Source of the DNA: WHTX01 sp038255145
GTDB taxonomy: Bacteria; Actinomycetota; Acidimicrobiia; Acidimicrobiales; CAIXPF01
Length of the DNA stretch: 52,830 nucleotides
Reading direction: 5' to 3'
Assembly (NCBI GenBank): GCA_038255145.1
Contig: JBBSLP010000043.1
Coordinates: forward strand, 1 to 52,830
Shown here in pieces: positions 13,894 to 22,934 of this stretch. The position numbers and the translations under genes are program-made. Within the stretch, counting starts at the first letter, position 1, and every line of letters begins with the position of its first letter. The notes below the pieces were generated by a model. It was given only the letters and a program-made list of their open reading frames with translations, searched no databases and had not been told where the DNA came from.

Positions 13894-14598
13894 TCACAGG
13901 CGTATGCAGGCGTACAGGCCCTCCTCGGGCAGGTAGCGGGACGAGGTTCCGGGGGGGCACGGGCGGCCGCCGGGGACCTTCTCGACGATGCGGCCCTCGT
14001 TGGGGATGGAGCAGTCGACCAGGTCCATGGACGTGCCCGCGGGGAAGCGCACGCAGTCGCCCACCGATGCCGTGGGCAGGGTGAACTGCTGGTCGGACCC
14101 CCCGGTCCCGTCGTCGGTCCGCCCGGCGGCGAAGGCGGTGAACACGAAGATCCCGCCGAGCACGAAGATGACCAGCACCCAGGGCATGACCCGGAACAGC
14201 GCCGTCCACAACCCATCCCCGGGCGCCACGTCGACGTGGCCGAACACGGGGCGGGTGGTGGTGGCCGCCGCCCGAGGCCGAGCCGTGGGCACGGCCCGTG
14301 AAGCCTGCGACGCGGCCCGCGCCGCCTGGGCCCGGGCCAGGGCGAGCTCGAGGTCGTAGCGCTCCTTCAGCCCGCTGTCCGACAGCACCGTCCACGCCGC
14401 GTTGACCTCACGCATGCGGCGATCGGCCCGGGCTGCCTCAGCCGGCTCGGAGTGCAGGTGGCGGTCGGGGTGCAGACGACGCGCCAGGGCCCGGTAGGCC
14501 CGTCGGATCTCGTCCGACGATGCCCCCGTGGGGACGCCCAAGGTGTCGTAGTGCGTGGGCACCGCCTGCGTCGCTCCCGGTCCGCGTCCAGCGGTCAC
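13894..14598 (-). CDS. J-domain membrane protein
   Basis: The 234-residue protein has an N-terminal J domain (about 16-85): HYDTLGVPTGASSDEIRRAY, the HPD motif in ARRLHPDRH, and NAAWTVLSDSGLKERYD. An Ala/Arg-rich linker leads to one membrane span (about 139-160, VMPWVLVIFVLGGIFVFTAF), then an extracytoplasmic domain with three or four Cys (VGDCVRF, VDCSIPNEG, RPCPPG, YACIRL) resembling septum-formation-type domains. It probably recruits Hsp70 (DnaK) to the membrane. GTG start 14598, 1 nt after the murF stop, so it is cotranscribed with murF. Confidence 0.8.
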   Translation of the reverse strand: MTAGRGPGATQAVPTHYDTLGVPTGASSDEIRRAYRALARRLHPDRHLHSEPAEAARADRRMREVNAAWTVLSDSGLKERYDLELALARAQAARAASQASRAVPTARPRAAATTTRPVFGHVDVAPGDGLWTALFRVMPWVLVIFVLGGIFVFTAFAAGRTDDGTGGSDQQFTLPTASVGDCVRFPAGTSMDLVDCSIPNEGRIVEKVPGGRPCPPGTSSRYLPEEGLYACIRL

Positions 14599-14599
14599 G

Positions 14600-15997
14600 C
14601 TAACCGACCCCTCCGCCGTGCCCGGCGCTGCCGGTGACGGGTCCGACCCCGGCTATGGGGCGGACAGCTTCGGGCACCACCACCAGACGGGCGGCCAGGC
14701 GCTCGAGGCCGGCCACCCGGCTGGCCTTGACCAGCACGGCGTCCCCCCGGCCCAGGTCGAGCCCGGCCAATCGCGCCACCGCGGCGTCGACGTCGGCCAC
14801 GGGTTCGACGCCGTAGAGGTCGCTGCCCACGGCGACGATGACCACGCCCAGGGACGCGGCCAGCTCGGCGACGACCTGGTGGGCCGCCCCCTCGCCCTCC
14901 CCCAGCTCGGCCATGGGACCGAGCACGGCGATGCGACGTTCGGCCGGCAGTGCGGCCAGCGCCTCGAGCGCGGCCCGCATGGACAAGGGGTTGGCGTTGT
15001 AGGCGTCGTTGAGCACGACGACCCCCCCGGCTCCGGGCCCGACCTCCATGCGCCACGGCGACAGGGCGGCCTCCCCCAGGCCCCGGGCCACAGCCTCGGG
15101 CCCTACACCTAGCGCCAGGCCCACGGCGGCGGCGGCCAGGGCGTTGCCCACCATGTGACGCCCCCGGACCTCGAGTCGCACCGAGGCCGAACCCCAGGGC
15201 GAGCACAGGGTGAACCGGGGGCGCAGGGCCTCGTCCAGGGTCACGTCCTCGGCCACGACATCGGCGGTGGCGGGATCCCGGCCGTAGCGCAGCACGGCGG
15301 CCGACGTGCGGCTGGCCATGGCCGCCACCCGGGGATCCTCCGCGTTGAGCACGGCGGTGCCATCCACCGGCAGGGCCTCGACCAGCTCACCCTTGCCCCG
15401 GGCCACGTCGTCGATGGATCCGAACAGCTCGAGGTGGGCGGCACCGACGGTGGTGACCACACCCACGGTGGGCCGGGCCACGGTGCACAGGTGGGCCACG
15501 TGGCCGATGCCCCGGGCTCCCATCTCGACCACCACGGCCTCGCTGTCGTCGGGCGCTTCGATCAGGGTCAGGGGCACGCCCAGCTCGTTGTTGAACGAGC
15601 GCAGGGCGGCCGCCGTGCGCAACCGGGTGGCCAGCACCGCCGCCGTCAGGTCTTTCGCCGACGTCTTGCCCACCGAGCCGGTGATGGCGACGACCGGGCC
15701 GGTCAGGCGCCGGCGAGCGGCCCGGCCCACGTCGGCCAGGGCGGTGATGGTGTCGTCCACCTCGATGGCGGTGGCGTCGAGGCCGGTCACCGGGCCTCGT
15801 GACGTCAGGTAGGCGGGGGCACCAGCGGCGACGGCCACGGCCACGTAGTCGTGGCCGTCGCGCTCGCCGACGACGGGCACGAAGAGCTGGCCCGGGGTCA
15901 CGGCCCGGGAATCGGTGGTGGCGCCGGCGACGGCCGTCGGCGGTCCCGTCCGGCGACCACCCGTCGCCGCCGCGAGCTCGTCGACGGTGAAGCGCAC
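14600..15997 (-). CDS. murF: UDP-N-acetylmuramoyl-tripeptide--D-alanyl-D-alanine ligase
   Basis: MurF adds D-Ala-D-Ala to the UDP-MurNAc tripeptide in the cytosol, the last soluble step of peptidoglycan precursor assembly. Seen: N-terminal uridine-binding domain (FTVDELAAATGGR, TDSRAVTPGQLFVPVVGERD), the ATP P-loop GPVVAITGSVGKTSAKD, RSFNNELGVPLTLIEAP, EMGARGIGHVAHL, and the C-terminal domain starting VVVLNDAYNANPLSMRAALE. About 465 residues, normal for the family. GTG 15997 is chosen because it starts at the conserved FTVDEL; the frame to 16048 only adds a non-conserved tail. Divergent from ddl, whose product is its co-substrate. Confidence 0.95.
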   Translation of the reverse strand: MRFTVDELAAATGGRRTGPPTAVAGATTDSRAVTPGQLFVPVVGERDGHDYVAVAVAAGAPAYLTSRGPVTGLDATAIEVDDTITALADVGRAARRRLTGPVVAITGSVGKTSAKDLTAAVLATRLRTAAALRSFNNELGVPLTLIEAPDDSEAVVVEMGARGIGHVAHLCTVARPTVGVVTTVGAAHLELFGSIDDVARGKGELVEALPVDGTAVLNAEDPRVAAMASRTSAAVLRYGRDPATADVVAEDVTLDEALRPRFTLCSPWGSASVRLEVRGRHMVGNALAAAAVGLALGVGPEAVARGLGEAALSPWRMEVGPGAGGVVVLNDAYNANPLSMRAALEALAALPAERRIAVLGPMAELGEGEGAAHQVVAELAASLGVVIVAVGSDLYGVEPVADVDAAVARLAGLDLGRGDAVLVKASRVAGLERLAARLVVVPEAVRPIAGVGPVTGSAGHGGGVG

Positions 15998-16086
15998 GCC
16001 GCCATCCTCGCGCGCCCGGCGGCTCCGATCGGGGCACGGGCACCCCATCCTCGGGCCGCGACCTGAGGGGGGATAGGGTCGGCGCC

Positions 16087-17175
16087 ATGTCTGAGGGCCG
16101 CACCAGGCTGGTGGTGCTCTTCGGTGGTCGCTCCGCCGAGCACGATGTCTCCAGGGTCAGCGCCGCCCACGTGCTGCGGGCCATCGACCCCGCCCGTTAC
16201 CAGGTCACCGTGGTCGGCATCGACCGCGACGGCCGGTGGTTGGCCGCGGAAGCGGCCATGGCCGCCCTGCCCGAGGGCCCCGACGCCATCCCCGACAGCC
16301 TGGTCGTGGGTGGTCCCGCGGTCGACCCTTCCGCGGCCCTGGCATCGCGACCTGACCAACCCCCCGTCGTCGTCCTCCCCCTGCTCCACGGACCCTTCGG
16401 CGAGGACGGCACCGTGCAGGGCCTGCTCGAGCTGGCCGGGGTGCCCTACGTGGGGGCAGGGGTGCTGGGCTCGGCCCTGGCCATGGACAAGGCCGCAGCC
16501 AAGGAGATCTGCGCCCAGCGGGGCATCCCCCAGGCCGACTGGCTGGCCTGGCGCAGCGACGGGGTCCCCGCCGACGCCATCGACATCGTGGGCAGCCAGC
16601 TGGGCTTCCCCTGCTTCACCAAGCCCGCCAACCTCGGTTCCTCCATCGGCGTGTCCCGGGTGGCGGGGCCCGACGAGCTCACCACCGCCCTCGAGCTCGC
16701 CCTGTCCTACGACGACTGGGTGGTCATCGAAGAGGGCATCGTGGGCCGCGAGATCGAGCTGGCCGTGCTCGGCAACCACCAGCCCCGGGTGTCGGTGCCC
16801 GGCGAGATCATCTCCGGCGCCGACTTCTACGACTACGAGGACAAGTACCTCGACGGACGGGCCAAGCTCGTCGTCCCCGCTCCCCTGGCCCCCGCCGACG
16901 TGACCCGGCTGCAGAGCTTGGCGCTCGACGCCTTCCGAGCCGTGCGGGCCGAGGGCATGGCCCGGGTCGACTTCTTCTTCGAGGAGGAGGGCCGGGCCCG
17001 CGGCCCCCTGCTCAACGAGGTGAACACCATCCCCGGCTTCACCCCCATCTCCATGTACCCCAAGCTGTGGCAGGCCTCGGGCCTGGCCTACCCCGCCCTC
17101 ATCGACGAGCTGGTCAACCTGGCCGTCGAACGCTGGCAGCGCCGCCTGCCCCACCGACGCACGGACCGCAGCTGA
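16087..17175 (+). CDS. ddl: D-alanine--D-alanine ligase
   Basis: An ATP-grasp enzyme making D-Ala-D-Ala for MurF. Seen: LVVLFGGRSAEHDVSRVSA at the start, LHGPFGEDGTVQGLLELAGV, DKAAAKEICAQRGI, the ATP-binding loop KPANLGSSIGVSRV, and the metal site RVDFFFEEE...LLNEVNTIPGFTPISMYPKLW. At 362 residues it is of the long VanA/Ddl class with the usual insertion. It is divergent from murF with an 89-bp shared promoter region. Confidence 0.96.
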   Translation: MSEGRTRLVVLFGGRSAEHDVSRVSAAHVLRAIDPARYQVTVVGIDRDGRWLAAEAAMAALPEGPDAIPDSLVVGGPAVDPSAALASRPDQPPVVVLPLLHGPFGEDGTVQGLLELAGVPYVGAGVLGSALAMDKAAAKEICAQRGIPQADWLAWRSDGVPADAIDIVGSQLGFPCFTKPANLGSSIGVSRVAGPDELTTALELALSYDDWVVIEEGIVGREIELAVLGNHQPRVSVPGEIISGADFYDYEDKYLDGRAKLVVPAPLAPADVTRLQSLALDAFRAVRAEGMARVDFFFEEEGRARGPLLNEVNTIPGFTPISMYPKLWQASGLAYPALIDELVNLAVERWQRRLPHRRTDRS

Positions 17176-17245
17176 GCTGGTCCCGGGCCGCCCCGACGGG
17201 GCCCTCTTCGTGTGCGGCGGGCCACTTCGACCAGAATGTCCGACC

Positions 17246-19579
17246 GTGATCGCCGAGGGCCTGGCCGGTAAGCGCCTGTTCATCACCGGCTCCACCGGCT
17301 TCCTCGGCACCGCCCTGGTCGAACGGTTGCTCCGCAGCGCCCCCGGGTGCCACCTGACCCTGCTCGTGCGGCCCGGTCGGCGCAGCACCGCGGCCCAGCG
17401 GGCCCGGCGTGAGATCTTCCGCAACGACGCCTTCGACCGCCACAAGGCCGAGCTCGGTGGCGAGAAGGCGTTCCTGGCCATGGTCGAGGAACGCGTCGAG
17501 GTGGTGGGGGGGGACGTCAGCCGTGACGGCCTCGGCCTCGACGACGCCGGACGGGCCGCCCTGGCCGCGGCCGACGTGGTCATCCACTCCGCCGCCACCG
17601 TCAGCTTCGACTCCCCCCTCGATGGCGCCGTCGAGGTCAACCTGTTGGGCCCCAGCCGCATCGCCGAGGCCCTGCACGCCGTGGACAGCCAGGCCCACTT
17701 CGTGGCCGTGTCCACCTGCTACGTGGCCGGCTCCCGCCGCGGTTCGGCTCCCGAGGAGCTGGTCGACGCCTCCCCCTTCTACGTCGAGGTCGACTGGCGC
17801 TCCGAGGTCACCGCCGCCCGCCGCCTGCGGGCCGATTCCGACGCCGCCAGCCGGGAACCGGGCCAGTTGGCCAAGTTCCGCAAGGCCGCCATCCGCGAGC
17901 TCGGCGCCGCCGGTGGCCCGCTCCTGGCCGAGAAGACCGAGCAGCTGCGGCGCCGCCACGTCGACGACCACCTGGTCGAGGTGGGGCGCAGCCGGGCCGC
18001 GTCGGTGGGCTACCCCGACGCCTACGCCTTCACCAAGGCCCTGGCCGAGAAGGCGCTGGCCGAGACGAAGGGCTCCCTGCCCGTCACCATCCTGCGCCCC
18101 TCGATCATCGAGTCGGCCGTGGCCGAGCCCCGCCCGGGCTGGATCCGCGGCTTCCGCATGGCCGAGCCGGTGATCATCTCCTACGCCCGGGGCCTGCTCA
18201 AGGAGTTCCCCGGCGTACCCGAGGGCATCGTCGACGTCATCCCTGTCGACCTGGTGGTAGCGGCCATCGTGGCCGTGGCCGCCGACGCCCCACCCCCCGC
18301 CGACGGCCCCCCGGCCATCGTCCAGGTGGCCTCGGGGTCGGTCAACCCCCTGCGCTACCGCCGCCTGGTCGAGCTGGTGTCGAGCTGGTTCGCCGAGCAC
18401 CCCCTGTACGACCGCCGGGGCCAGCCCATCGTCGTGTCGCCGTGGAGCTTCCCCGGCCGGGGTCGGGTCCAGGCCCAGCTCCACCGCACCCTCAAGGCGC
18501 TGACCGTGGCCGAACAGGCCCTGTCCATGCTGCCGTTGCGGTCGCGCATGGCCGAGTTCGCCGCCGACCTCGAGCAGAACCGTGAGCAGGCCGAGCGGGC
18601 CATGGGCTACGTCGAGCTCTACGGCGCCTACGCCGAGTGCGAGGCCATCTATGGCGTCGACCGCCTGCTCGAGCGCTGGGAGCGCCTCGACGACACCGAC
18701 AAGGCCGCCTTCGCCTTCGATCCCCGGGTCATCGACTGGGACGCCTACCTGCACCAGGTCCACCTGCCCTCCGTCGTCGAGCACGGCCGGGTGCGCACCA
18801 CCCCGGGTCGGCACAAGCCCGACGACCGGGCCGACCGCCTGCGCCGCCAAGTGCTGGCCCCCGAGCGCCAGTTCGCCGCCTTCGACCTCGAGAACACCCT
18901 CATCGCCTCCAACGTGGTGGCGTCCTACGCCTGGTTGGGGTCCCGCCACCTCGAAGGCCTGGACCGGGTCCGCTTCGTGGCCGGCCTGCTGGCCGAGGGG
19001 CCCCGGCTCGCTGCGCTGGACAAGCGGGACCGCAGCGACTTCCTGCGCTCGTTCTACCGGCGCTACAAGGGCGCCCCGGCCGACGAGCTGCTGGCCGACA
19101 GCTACGAGCACGCCTCGGCCTACATCCTGCGTCGGGCCTTCCCCGCCGGGCTGCGCCGGGTGCGCGAGCACCGCCGGGCCGGCCACCGCACGCTCTTGAT
19201 CACCGGAGCTCTCGACGTGGTCATCGCCCCGTTGCGGCCGTTGTTCGACGACGTGATCTGCGCCGAGATGGGCGTGGACAGCCGGGGTCGGTTCACCGGT
19301 GAGCTGCTGGCCTCGCCGCCCACGGGGGAATCACGGGCCCAGGCCCTGTACGACTACGCCGCCGCCCACGGGTTCGACCCCGCCGAGGGCGTGGCCTACG
19401 CCGACTCCACAAGTGACCTCGCCATGCTCGAGGCGGTCGGATTCCCCGTGGCCACCAACCCCGAGACCCGCCTGGCCGCCCTGGCCCGCAAGCGGGGCTG
19501 GCTCGTGGAGGACTTCGAGCCCGCTCCGGGAGCCCACAAGCCGATCCTTCCCCTGGCCCGGCCGTCGACGGCCCGCTGA
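17246..19579 (+). CDS. Fatty acyl-CoA reductase domain fused to HAD-IB phosphatase-like domain
   Basis: Residues about 1-400 form an extended Rossmann reductase of the male-sterility/FAR type: LFITGSTGFLGTALVERLL, VVIHSAATVSFDSPLDGAVEVN, STCYVAGSRRG, and the YAFTK catalytic Tyr/Lys in DAYAFTKALAEKAL. After a linker, residues about 555-770 are a HAD-IB domain: FAAFDLENTLI, LLITGALDVVI, GVAYADSTSDLAMLEAVGF. The nucleophile motif reads DLENT where phosphatases have DxDxT/V, so the acid/base Asp is Glu. Such proteins make fatty aldehydes/alcohols or process lipid-phosphate intermediates. GTG 17246 starts just before the fold; an upstream GTG at 17210 is less likely. Followed by the LarA-domain and PlsC genes. 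Confidence 0.85.
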   Translation: MIAEGLAGKRLFITGSTGFLGTALVERLLRSAPGCHLTLLVRPGRRSTAAQRARREIFRNDAFDRHKAELGGEKAFLAMVEERVEVVGGDVSRDGLGLDDAGRAALAAADVVIHSAATVSFDSPLDGAVEVNLLGPSRIAEALHAVDSQAHFVAVSTCYVAGSRRGSAPEELVDASPFYVEVDWRSEVTAARRLRADSDAASREPGQLAKFRKAAIRELGAAGGPLLAEKTEQLRRRHVDDHLVEVGRSRAASVGYPDAYAFTKALAEKALAETKGSLPVTILRPSIIESAVAEPRPGWIRGFRMAEPVIISYARGLLKEFPGVPEGIVDVIPVDLVVAAIVAVAADAPPPADGPPAIVQVASGSVNPLRYRRLVELVSSWFAEHPLYDRRGQPIVVSPWSFPGRGRVQAQLHRTLKALTVAEQALSMLPLRSRMAEFAADLEQNREQAERAMGYVELYGAYAECEAIYGVDRLLERWERLDDTDKAAFAFDPRVIDWDAYLHQVHLPSVVEHGRVRTTPGRHKPDDRADRLRRQVLAPERQFAAFDLENTLIASNVVASYAWLGSRHLEGLDRVRFVAGLLAEGPRLAALDKRDRSDFLRSFYRRYKGAPADELLADSYEHASAYILRRAFPAGLRRVREHRRAGHRTLLITGALDVVIAPLRPLFDDVICAEMGVDSRGRFTGELLASPPTGESRAQALYDYAAAHGFDPAEGVAYADSTSDLAMLEAVGFPVATNPETRLAALARKRGWLVEDFEPAPGAHKPILPLARPSTAR

Positions 19580-19679
19580 TGTCACTGAGCCTGCTGTTGA
19601 TGACCGAACAGTCATTGAGCACGCCATGTCGTTGAGCGCGCCGACGCCGCCGAGGACCCCGTTGCCACCGAGGACACAG

Positions 19680-21275
19680 ATGTCACCCCGCCCCGGATTC
19701 GTGCTCGAGGTCGACGGCTCGACGCCGCCGATCCTGTTCCACCACGGTGAGAGCTTCCGCCTGGAGAAGCTGCCCGCCGGACGCAGCCGGGTCATCTACG
19801 CCCCCGAGCCCCACGCCGGCCTCGAGCACCCCGACGCCGCCATCCGCCGTGCCCTGCTCGAGCCCCTCGACAGCGATCCCCTGCCCGCCCTGCTGCGGCC
19901 GGGCATGAAGCTGACCATCGCCTTCGACGACATCTCCCTGCCCCTGCCCCAGATGCGGGCGCCCGACGTGCGCCAACGGGTCATCGAGGCCGTGCTCGAC
20001 CTCGCCGCGGCGGCCGGCGTGGACGACGTCGAGATCATCGCCGCGTTGGCCCTGCACCGGCGCATGACCGAAGCCGAACTGCGCCACGCCGTGGGCGACC
20101 GGGTCTACGACGCCTTCGCCCCCTCGGGCCGGCTCTACAACCACGACGCCGAAGACGAAGACGGCATGGTCGACCTGGGTGAGACGCCACACGGCGAACT
20201 GGTGCAGATGAACAAGCGGGCGGCCGAGTCCGACCTGCTCGTCTACGTCAACCTCAACCTCGTGGCCATGGACGGCGGTTGGAAGTCCACGGCCACCGGC
20301 CTGGCCGGTTACCGCTCGCTGCGCCACCACCACAACGTGGCCACCATGCTCAAGAGCCGCTCGTTCATGGACCAGCACCGGTCCGAGCTGCACTCGTCGA
20401 ACTGGCGCATGGGCGAGATCATCAAGAAGAACGGTCCCCGGGTCTTCCAGATCGAGACCACGGTCAACAACAACACGTTCGGCACGTCGGGTCCGCTGTC
20501 GGTGCTGCAGAAGCGCGAGTGGGAGTGGAGCCTGAAGGACCGGGCGTCCTTCTCGGCCATGCAGGCCGGTCTGCGTCCCATGCCCCCCAACGCCAGGCGG
20601 GCCTTCTTCCACTCGTGGCGGGCCCCCTACGAGATGACCTCGGTCCAGGCCGGCGACGTCGAGGCCGTGCACAAGGTCACCACCGAGCACGTCTACCGCC
20701 AACAGCTGGTGGCCGTCGAGGGCCAGACCGACATCGTCACCATGGGGCTGCCCTACATCTGCCCCTACAACGTCAACTCGATCATGAACCCGATCCTGGT
20801 GATGTGCACGGCGCTGGGGTACTTCTTCAACTTCTACCGGGGCAAGCCCGTCGTGCGTGAAGGCGGGGTGCTCATCATGAGCCACCCGTGCCGCACCGAG
20901 TTCAACCCGGTGCACCACCCCAGCTACATCGACTTCTTCGAAGAGGTGCTGGCCGACACCACCGATCCGTTGGAGATCGAGGCCCGCTACGAGAAGCAGT
21001 TCGCCGAGGACGAGTGGTACAAGCACCTGTACCGCACGTCCCACGCGTACCACGGCGTCCACCCCTTCTACATGTGGTACTGGGGCTCGCACGCCCTGTC
21101 CCACCTGGGTCGGGTCATCGTCGTCGGCGGCGAGCCCAAGGCCGTGCGCCGGTTGGGCTTCCACCCCGCATCCACCATGTCCGACGCCCTGGAGATGGCC
21201 AGCGACGTGGTCGGCCGCCAGCCCACCATCACCCACCTGCACAACCCCCCGTTGTTCATGGCGGACGTGTCATGA
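19680..21275 (+). CDS. LarA/DUF2088-domain protein, unknown substrate
   Basis: Residues about 60-230 match the lactate-racemase N-terminal domain: TIAFDDISLPLPQMRAPDVR, DVEIIAALALHRRMTEAEL (the IIxAxGxHR-type motif) and YNHDAED. The rest (to 531 residues) is a large conserved region without a domain name I know, with NNNTFGTSGPLSVLQKREW and GVLIMSHPCRTEFNP. LarA enzymes use a nickel-pincer cofactor and His/Lys residues; several positions differ here, so racemase activity is doubtful. ATG 19680 has GAGG 9 nt upstream and precedes the conserved region; ATG 19626 would add 18 Pro/Thr-rich residues. Lies between the acyl reductase and PlsC with 13-bp spacing to the latter. Confidence 0.75.
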   Translation: MSPRPGFVLEVDGSTPPILFHHGESFRLEKLPAGRSRVIYAPEPHAGLEHPDAAIRRALLEPLDSDPLPALLRPGMKLTIAFDDISLPLPQMRAPDVRQRVIEAVLDLAAAAGVDDVEIIAALALHRRMTEAELRHAVGDRVYDAFAPSGRLYNHDAEDEDGMVDLGETPHGELVQMNKRAAESDLLVYVNLNLVAMDGGWKSTATGLAGYRSLRHHHNVATMLKSRSFMDQHRSELHSSNWRMGEIIKKNGPRVFQIETTVNNNTFGTSGPLSVLQKREWEWSLKDRASFSAMQAGLRPMPPNARRAFFHSWRAPYEMTSVQAGDVEAVHKVTTEHVYRQQLVAVEGQTDIVTMGLPYICPYNVNSIMNPILVMCTALGYFFNFYRGKPVVREGGVLIMSHPCRTEFNPVHHPSYIDFFEEVLADTTDPLEIEARYEKQFAEDEWYKHLYRTSHAYHGVHPFYMWYWGSHALSHLGRVIVVGGEPKAVRRLGFHPASTMSDALEMASDVVGRQPTITHLHNPPLFMADVS

Positions 21276-21288
21276 GAGGGGTTGCCTG

Positions 21289-22191
21289 ATGGGCAAGTTC
21301 TCGCGGGGCCTGCGCTTCGTGCTCGACGCGCCAATGGTCCCCGGCGGGGTCGAGCCCAAGGCCGCTCCCGCCCGTAGCGGGGTCGACTACCCCACCGACT
21401 GGGCCCGACGGGGCCCGGCCCGTGCCGCCCGCCGCGCCATCCAGGACGGCGTGCTGGCCCCGGCCATCGTGGCCGTGACCCGGCCCGAGGTCCACGGCAT
21501 GGACCGGCTGTCGGGGTTGGACCAGGACCGGCCGGTGGTCTTCGCCGCCAACCACCACTCCCACGCCGACACCCCCCTGCTGCTGCACACGCTGCCCGAG
21601 CCCTGGCGGAGCGAGCTGTTCGTGGCTGCGGCGGCCGACTACTTCTTCCCCAACCAGGTGGCGGCGGCGGCCTCGGCCCTGGTGCTGAACGCCATCCCCA
21701 TCGACCGGTCACGCATCAGCCGACGCTCGGCCGACGACGCCGCCCGGCTCATCGAGGACGGCTGGTCGATGCTGATCTACCCGGAGGGCGGCCGCTCGCC
21801 CGACGGCTACAGCCAGCCGTTCCGGGGCGGGGCCGCCTACCTGTCCATCCGCTGCGAGGTGCCCGTGGTGCCCATCCACGTCGAGGGCACCGACCGCATC
21901 TGGCCCAAGGGCCAGCGCCTGCCCAAGCCGGGCCGGGCCACCGTCACCTTCGGCGAGCCGCTGGTCGCCGAGGTGGGCGAGGACTCCCGCAAGCTCGCCG
22001 CCCGACTGGAAGCCGCCGTGGCCGCCCTGGCCGACGAGCAGGCGACCGACTGGTACCAGGCCCGCCGCCGCTTCCACGCCCGCACCTCTCCCCCGCTCAC
22101 CGGCCCCGAGACGGTGAGCTGGCGCCGCCAGTGGGCCCGCACCGAGCCCGCCCCCGACGCCGGCACCACCCGCCGCTGGCCGCCCCGCTAG
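21289..22191 (+). CDS. 1-acyl-sn-glycerol-3-phosphate acyltransferase family (PlsC-like)
   Basis: The acyltransferase motifs are present: block I NHHSHADTPLLL (H-X4-D), block II around IPIDRSRISRRSADD, block III LIYPEGGRSPDG (Glu-Gly-x-Arg), and block IV VPVVPIHVEGT. A 300-residue membrane-associated protein with a Pro/Arg-rich tail. It transfers acyl chains to a glycerophospholipid precursor or, given the acyl-reductase neighbour, to another lipid acceptor. Third gene of the FAR-HAD/LarA/PlsC block; 13-bp spacing supports an operon. Confidence 0.87.
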   Translation: MGKFSRGLRFVLDAPMVPGGVEPKAAPARSGVDYPTDWARRGPARAARRAIQDGVLAPAIVAVTRPEVHGMDRLSGLDQDRPVVFAANHHSHADTPLLLHTLPEPWRSELFVAAAADYFFPNQVAAAASALVLNAIPIDRSRISRRSADDAARLIEDGWSMLIYPEGGRSPDGYSQPFRGGAAYLSIRCEVPVVPIHVEGTDRIWPKGQRLPKPGRATVTFGEPLVAEVGEDSRKLAARLEAAVAALADEQATDWYQARRRFHARTSPPLTGPETVSWRRQWARTEPAPDAGTTRRWPPR

Positions 22192-22319
22192 CCCCTCAGC
22201 TCTCTTGCGTTCTCGGCGGATCCCCGTTCCGCCTTTCCAGGCTGTCGAACATGGACGCCGGCGGGCAGGCCCGAAAACCGTGGGCTGCATGACCAGGGTC
22301 ACAACTATCGTGCCGGGCC

Positions 22320-22886
22320 ATGAACCAGGCCCACATGGATATCCTGACCAGCGACGTCTGGCTGGAGATGCTGCGTGACGAGCGCATCCCCCAGGCCCTG
22401 GGCGACGCCGACCTCGGGGATGCCCTGCTGGAGATCGGCCCCGGACCGGGCAAGACGACCGACGTGTTCCGGACCAGGGTCGACCGCGTCACCGCCGTCG
22501 AGCTCGATGGGGACCTGGCCACCGCCCTGGCCGAGCGCCTGGCCGGCACCAACGTCGACGTGCGCCAGGGCGACGCCACCCAGCTCCCCTTCCCCGACGA
22601 CAGCTTCACCTCGGCGGCATCGTTCATCATGCTCCACCACGTGCCCACGGCCGAGCTCCAGGACGCCATCTTCACCGAGGTGGCCCGGGTGCTGCGTCCC
22701 GGTGGCGTGTTCGTGGCCTCGGACAGCCTGGCCAGCGAGCGCCTCCACGACCTGCACGACGGCGACGTCTACAACCCCGTCGATCCCGCCACCCTGGCCG
22801 CCCGGCTGACCGCCGCCGGCTTCGCCACCACCGACGTCGACGTCCGCACCACCACCTGGAACGCCCGGGCCTACGTCGCGGACTGA
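22320..22886 (+). CDS. Class I SAM-dependent methyltransferase
   Basis: A 188-residue compact methyltransferase: motif I ALLEIGPGPGKTTDVF, acidic motif VTAVELDGDLATALAERL, VRQGDATQLPFPDDSFTSA, and post-motif VARVLRPGGVFVASDS. The region after motif III is short, so it has a minimal core fold. Substrate unknown; members of this subgroup are often annotated as phospholipid or UbiE-like methyltransferases. ATG 22320 has no strong ribosome site and may be near-leaderless. Confidence 0.8.
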   Translation: MNQAHMDILTSDVWLEMLRDERIPQALGDADLGDALLEIGPGPGKTTDVFRTRVDRVTAVELDGDLATALAERLAGTNVDVRQGDATQLPFPDDSFTSAASFIMLHHVPTAELQDAIFTEVARVLRPGGVFVASDSLASERLHDLHDGDVYNPVDPATLAARLTAAGFATTDVDVRTTTWNARAYVAD

Positions 22887-22934
22887 GGAGCGGACCGAGG
22901 AACGGACCGAGGGGCCTTGGTAGGGTCCGCGGCC

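Noticed and set aside
17114..19186. 690-residue minus-strand open frame
   Set aside because: Antisense to the acyl-reductase/HAD gene; no recognisable domain.
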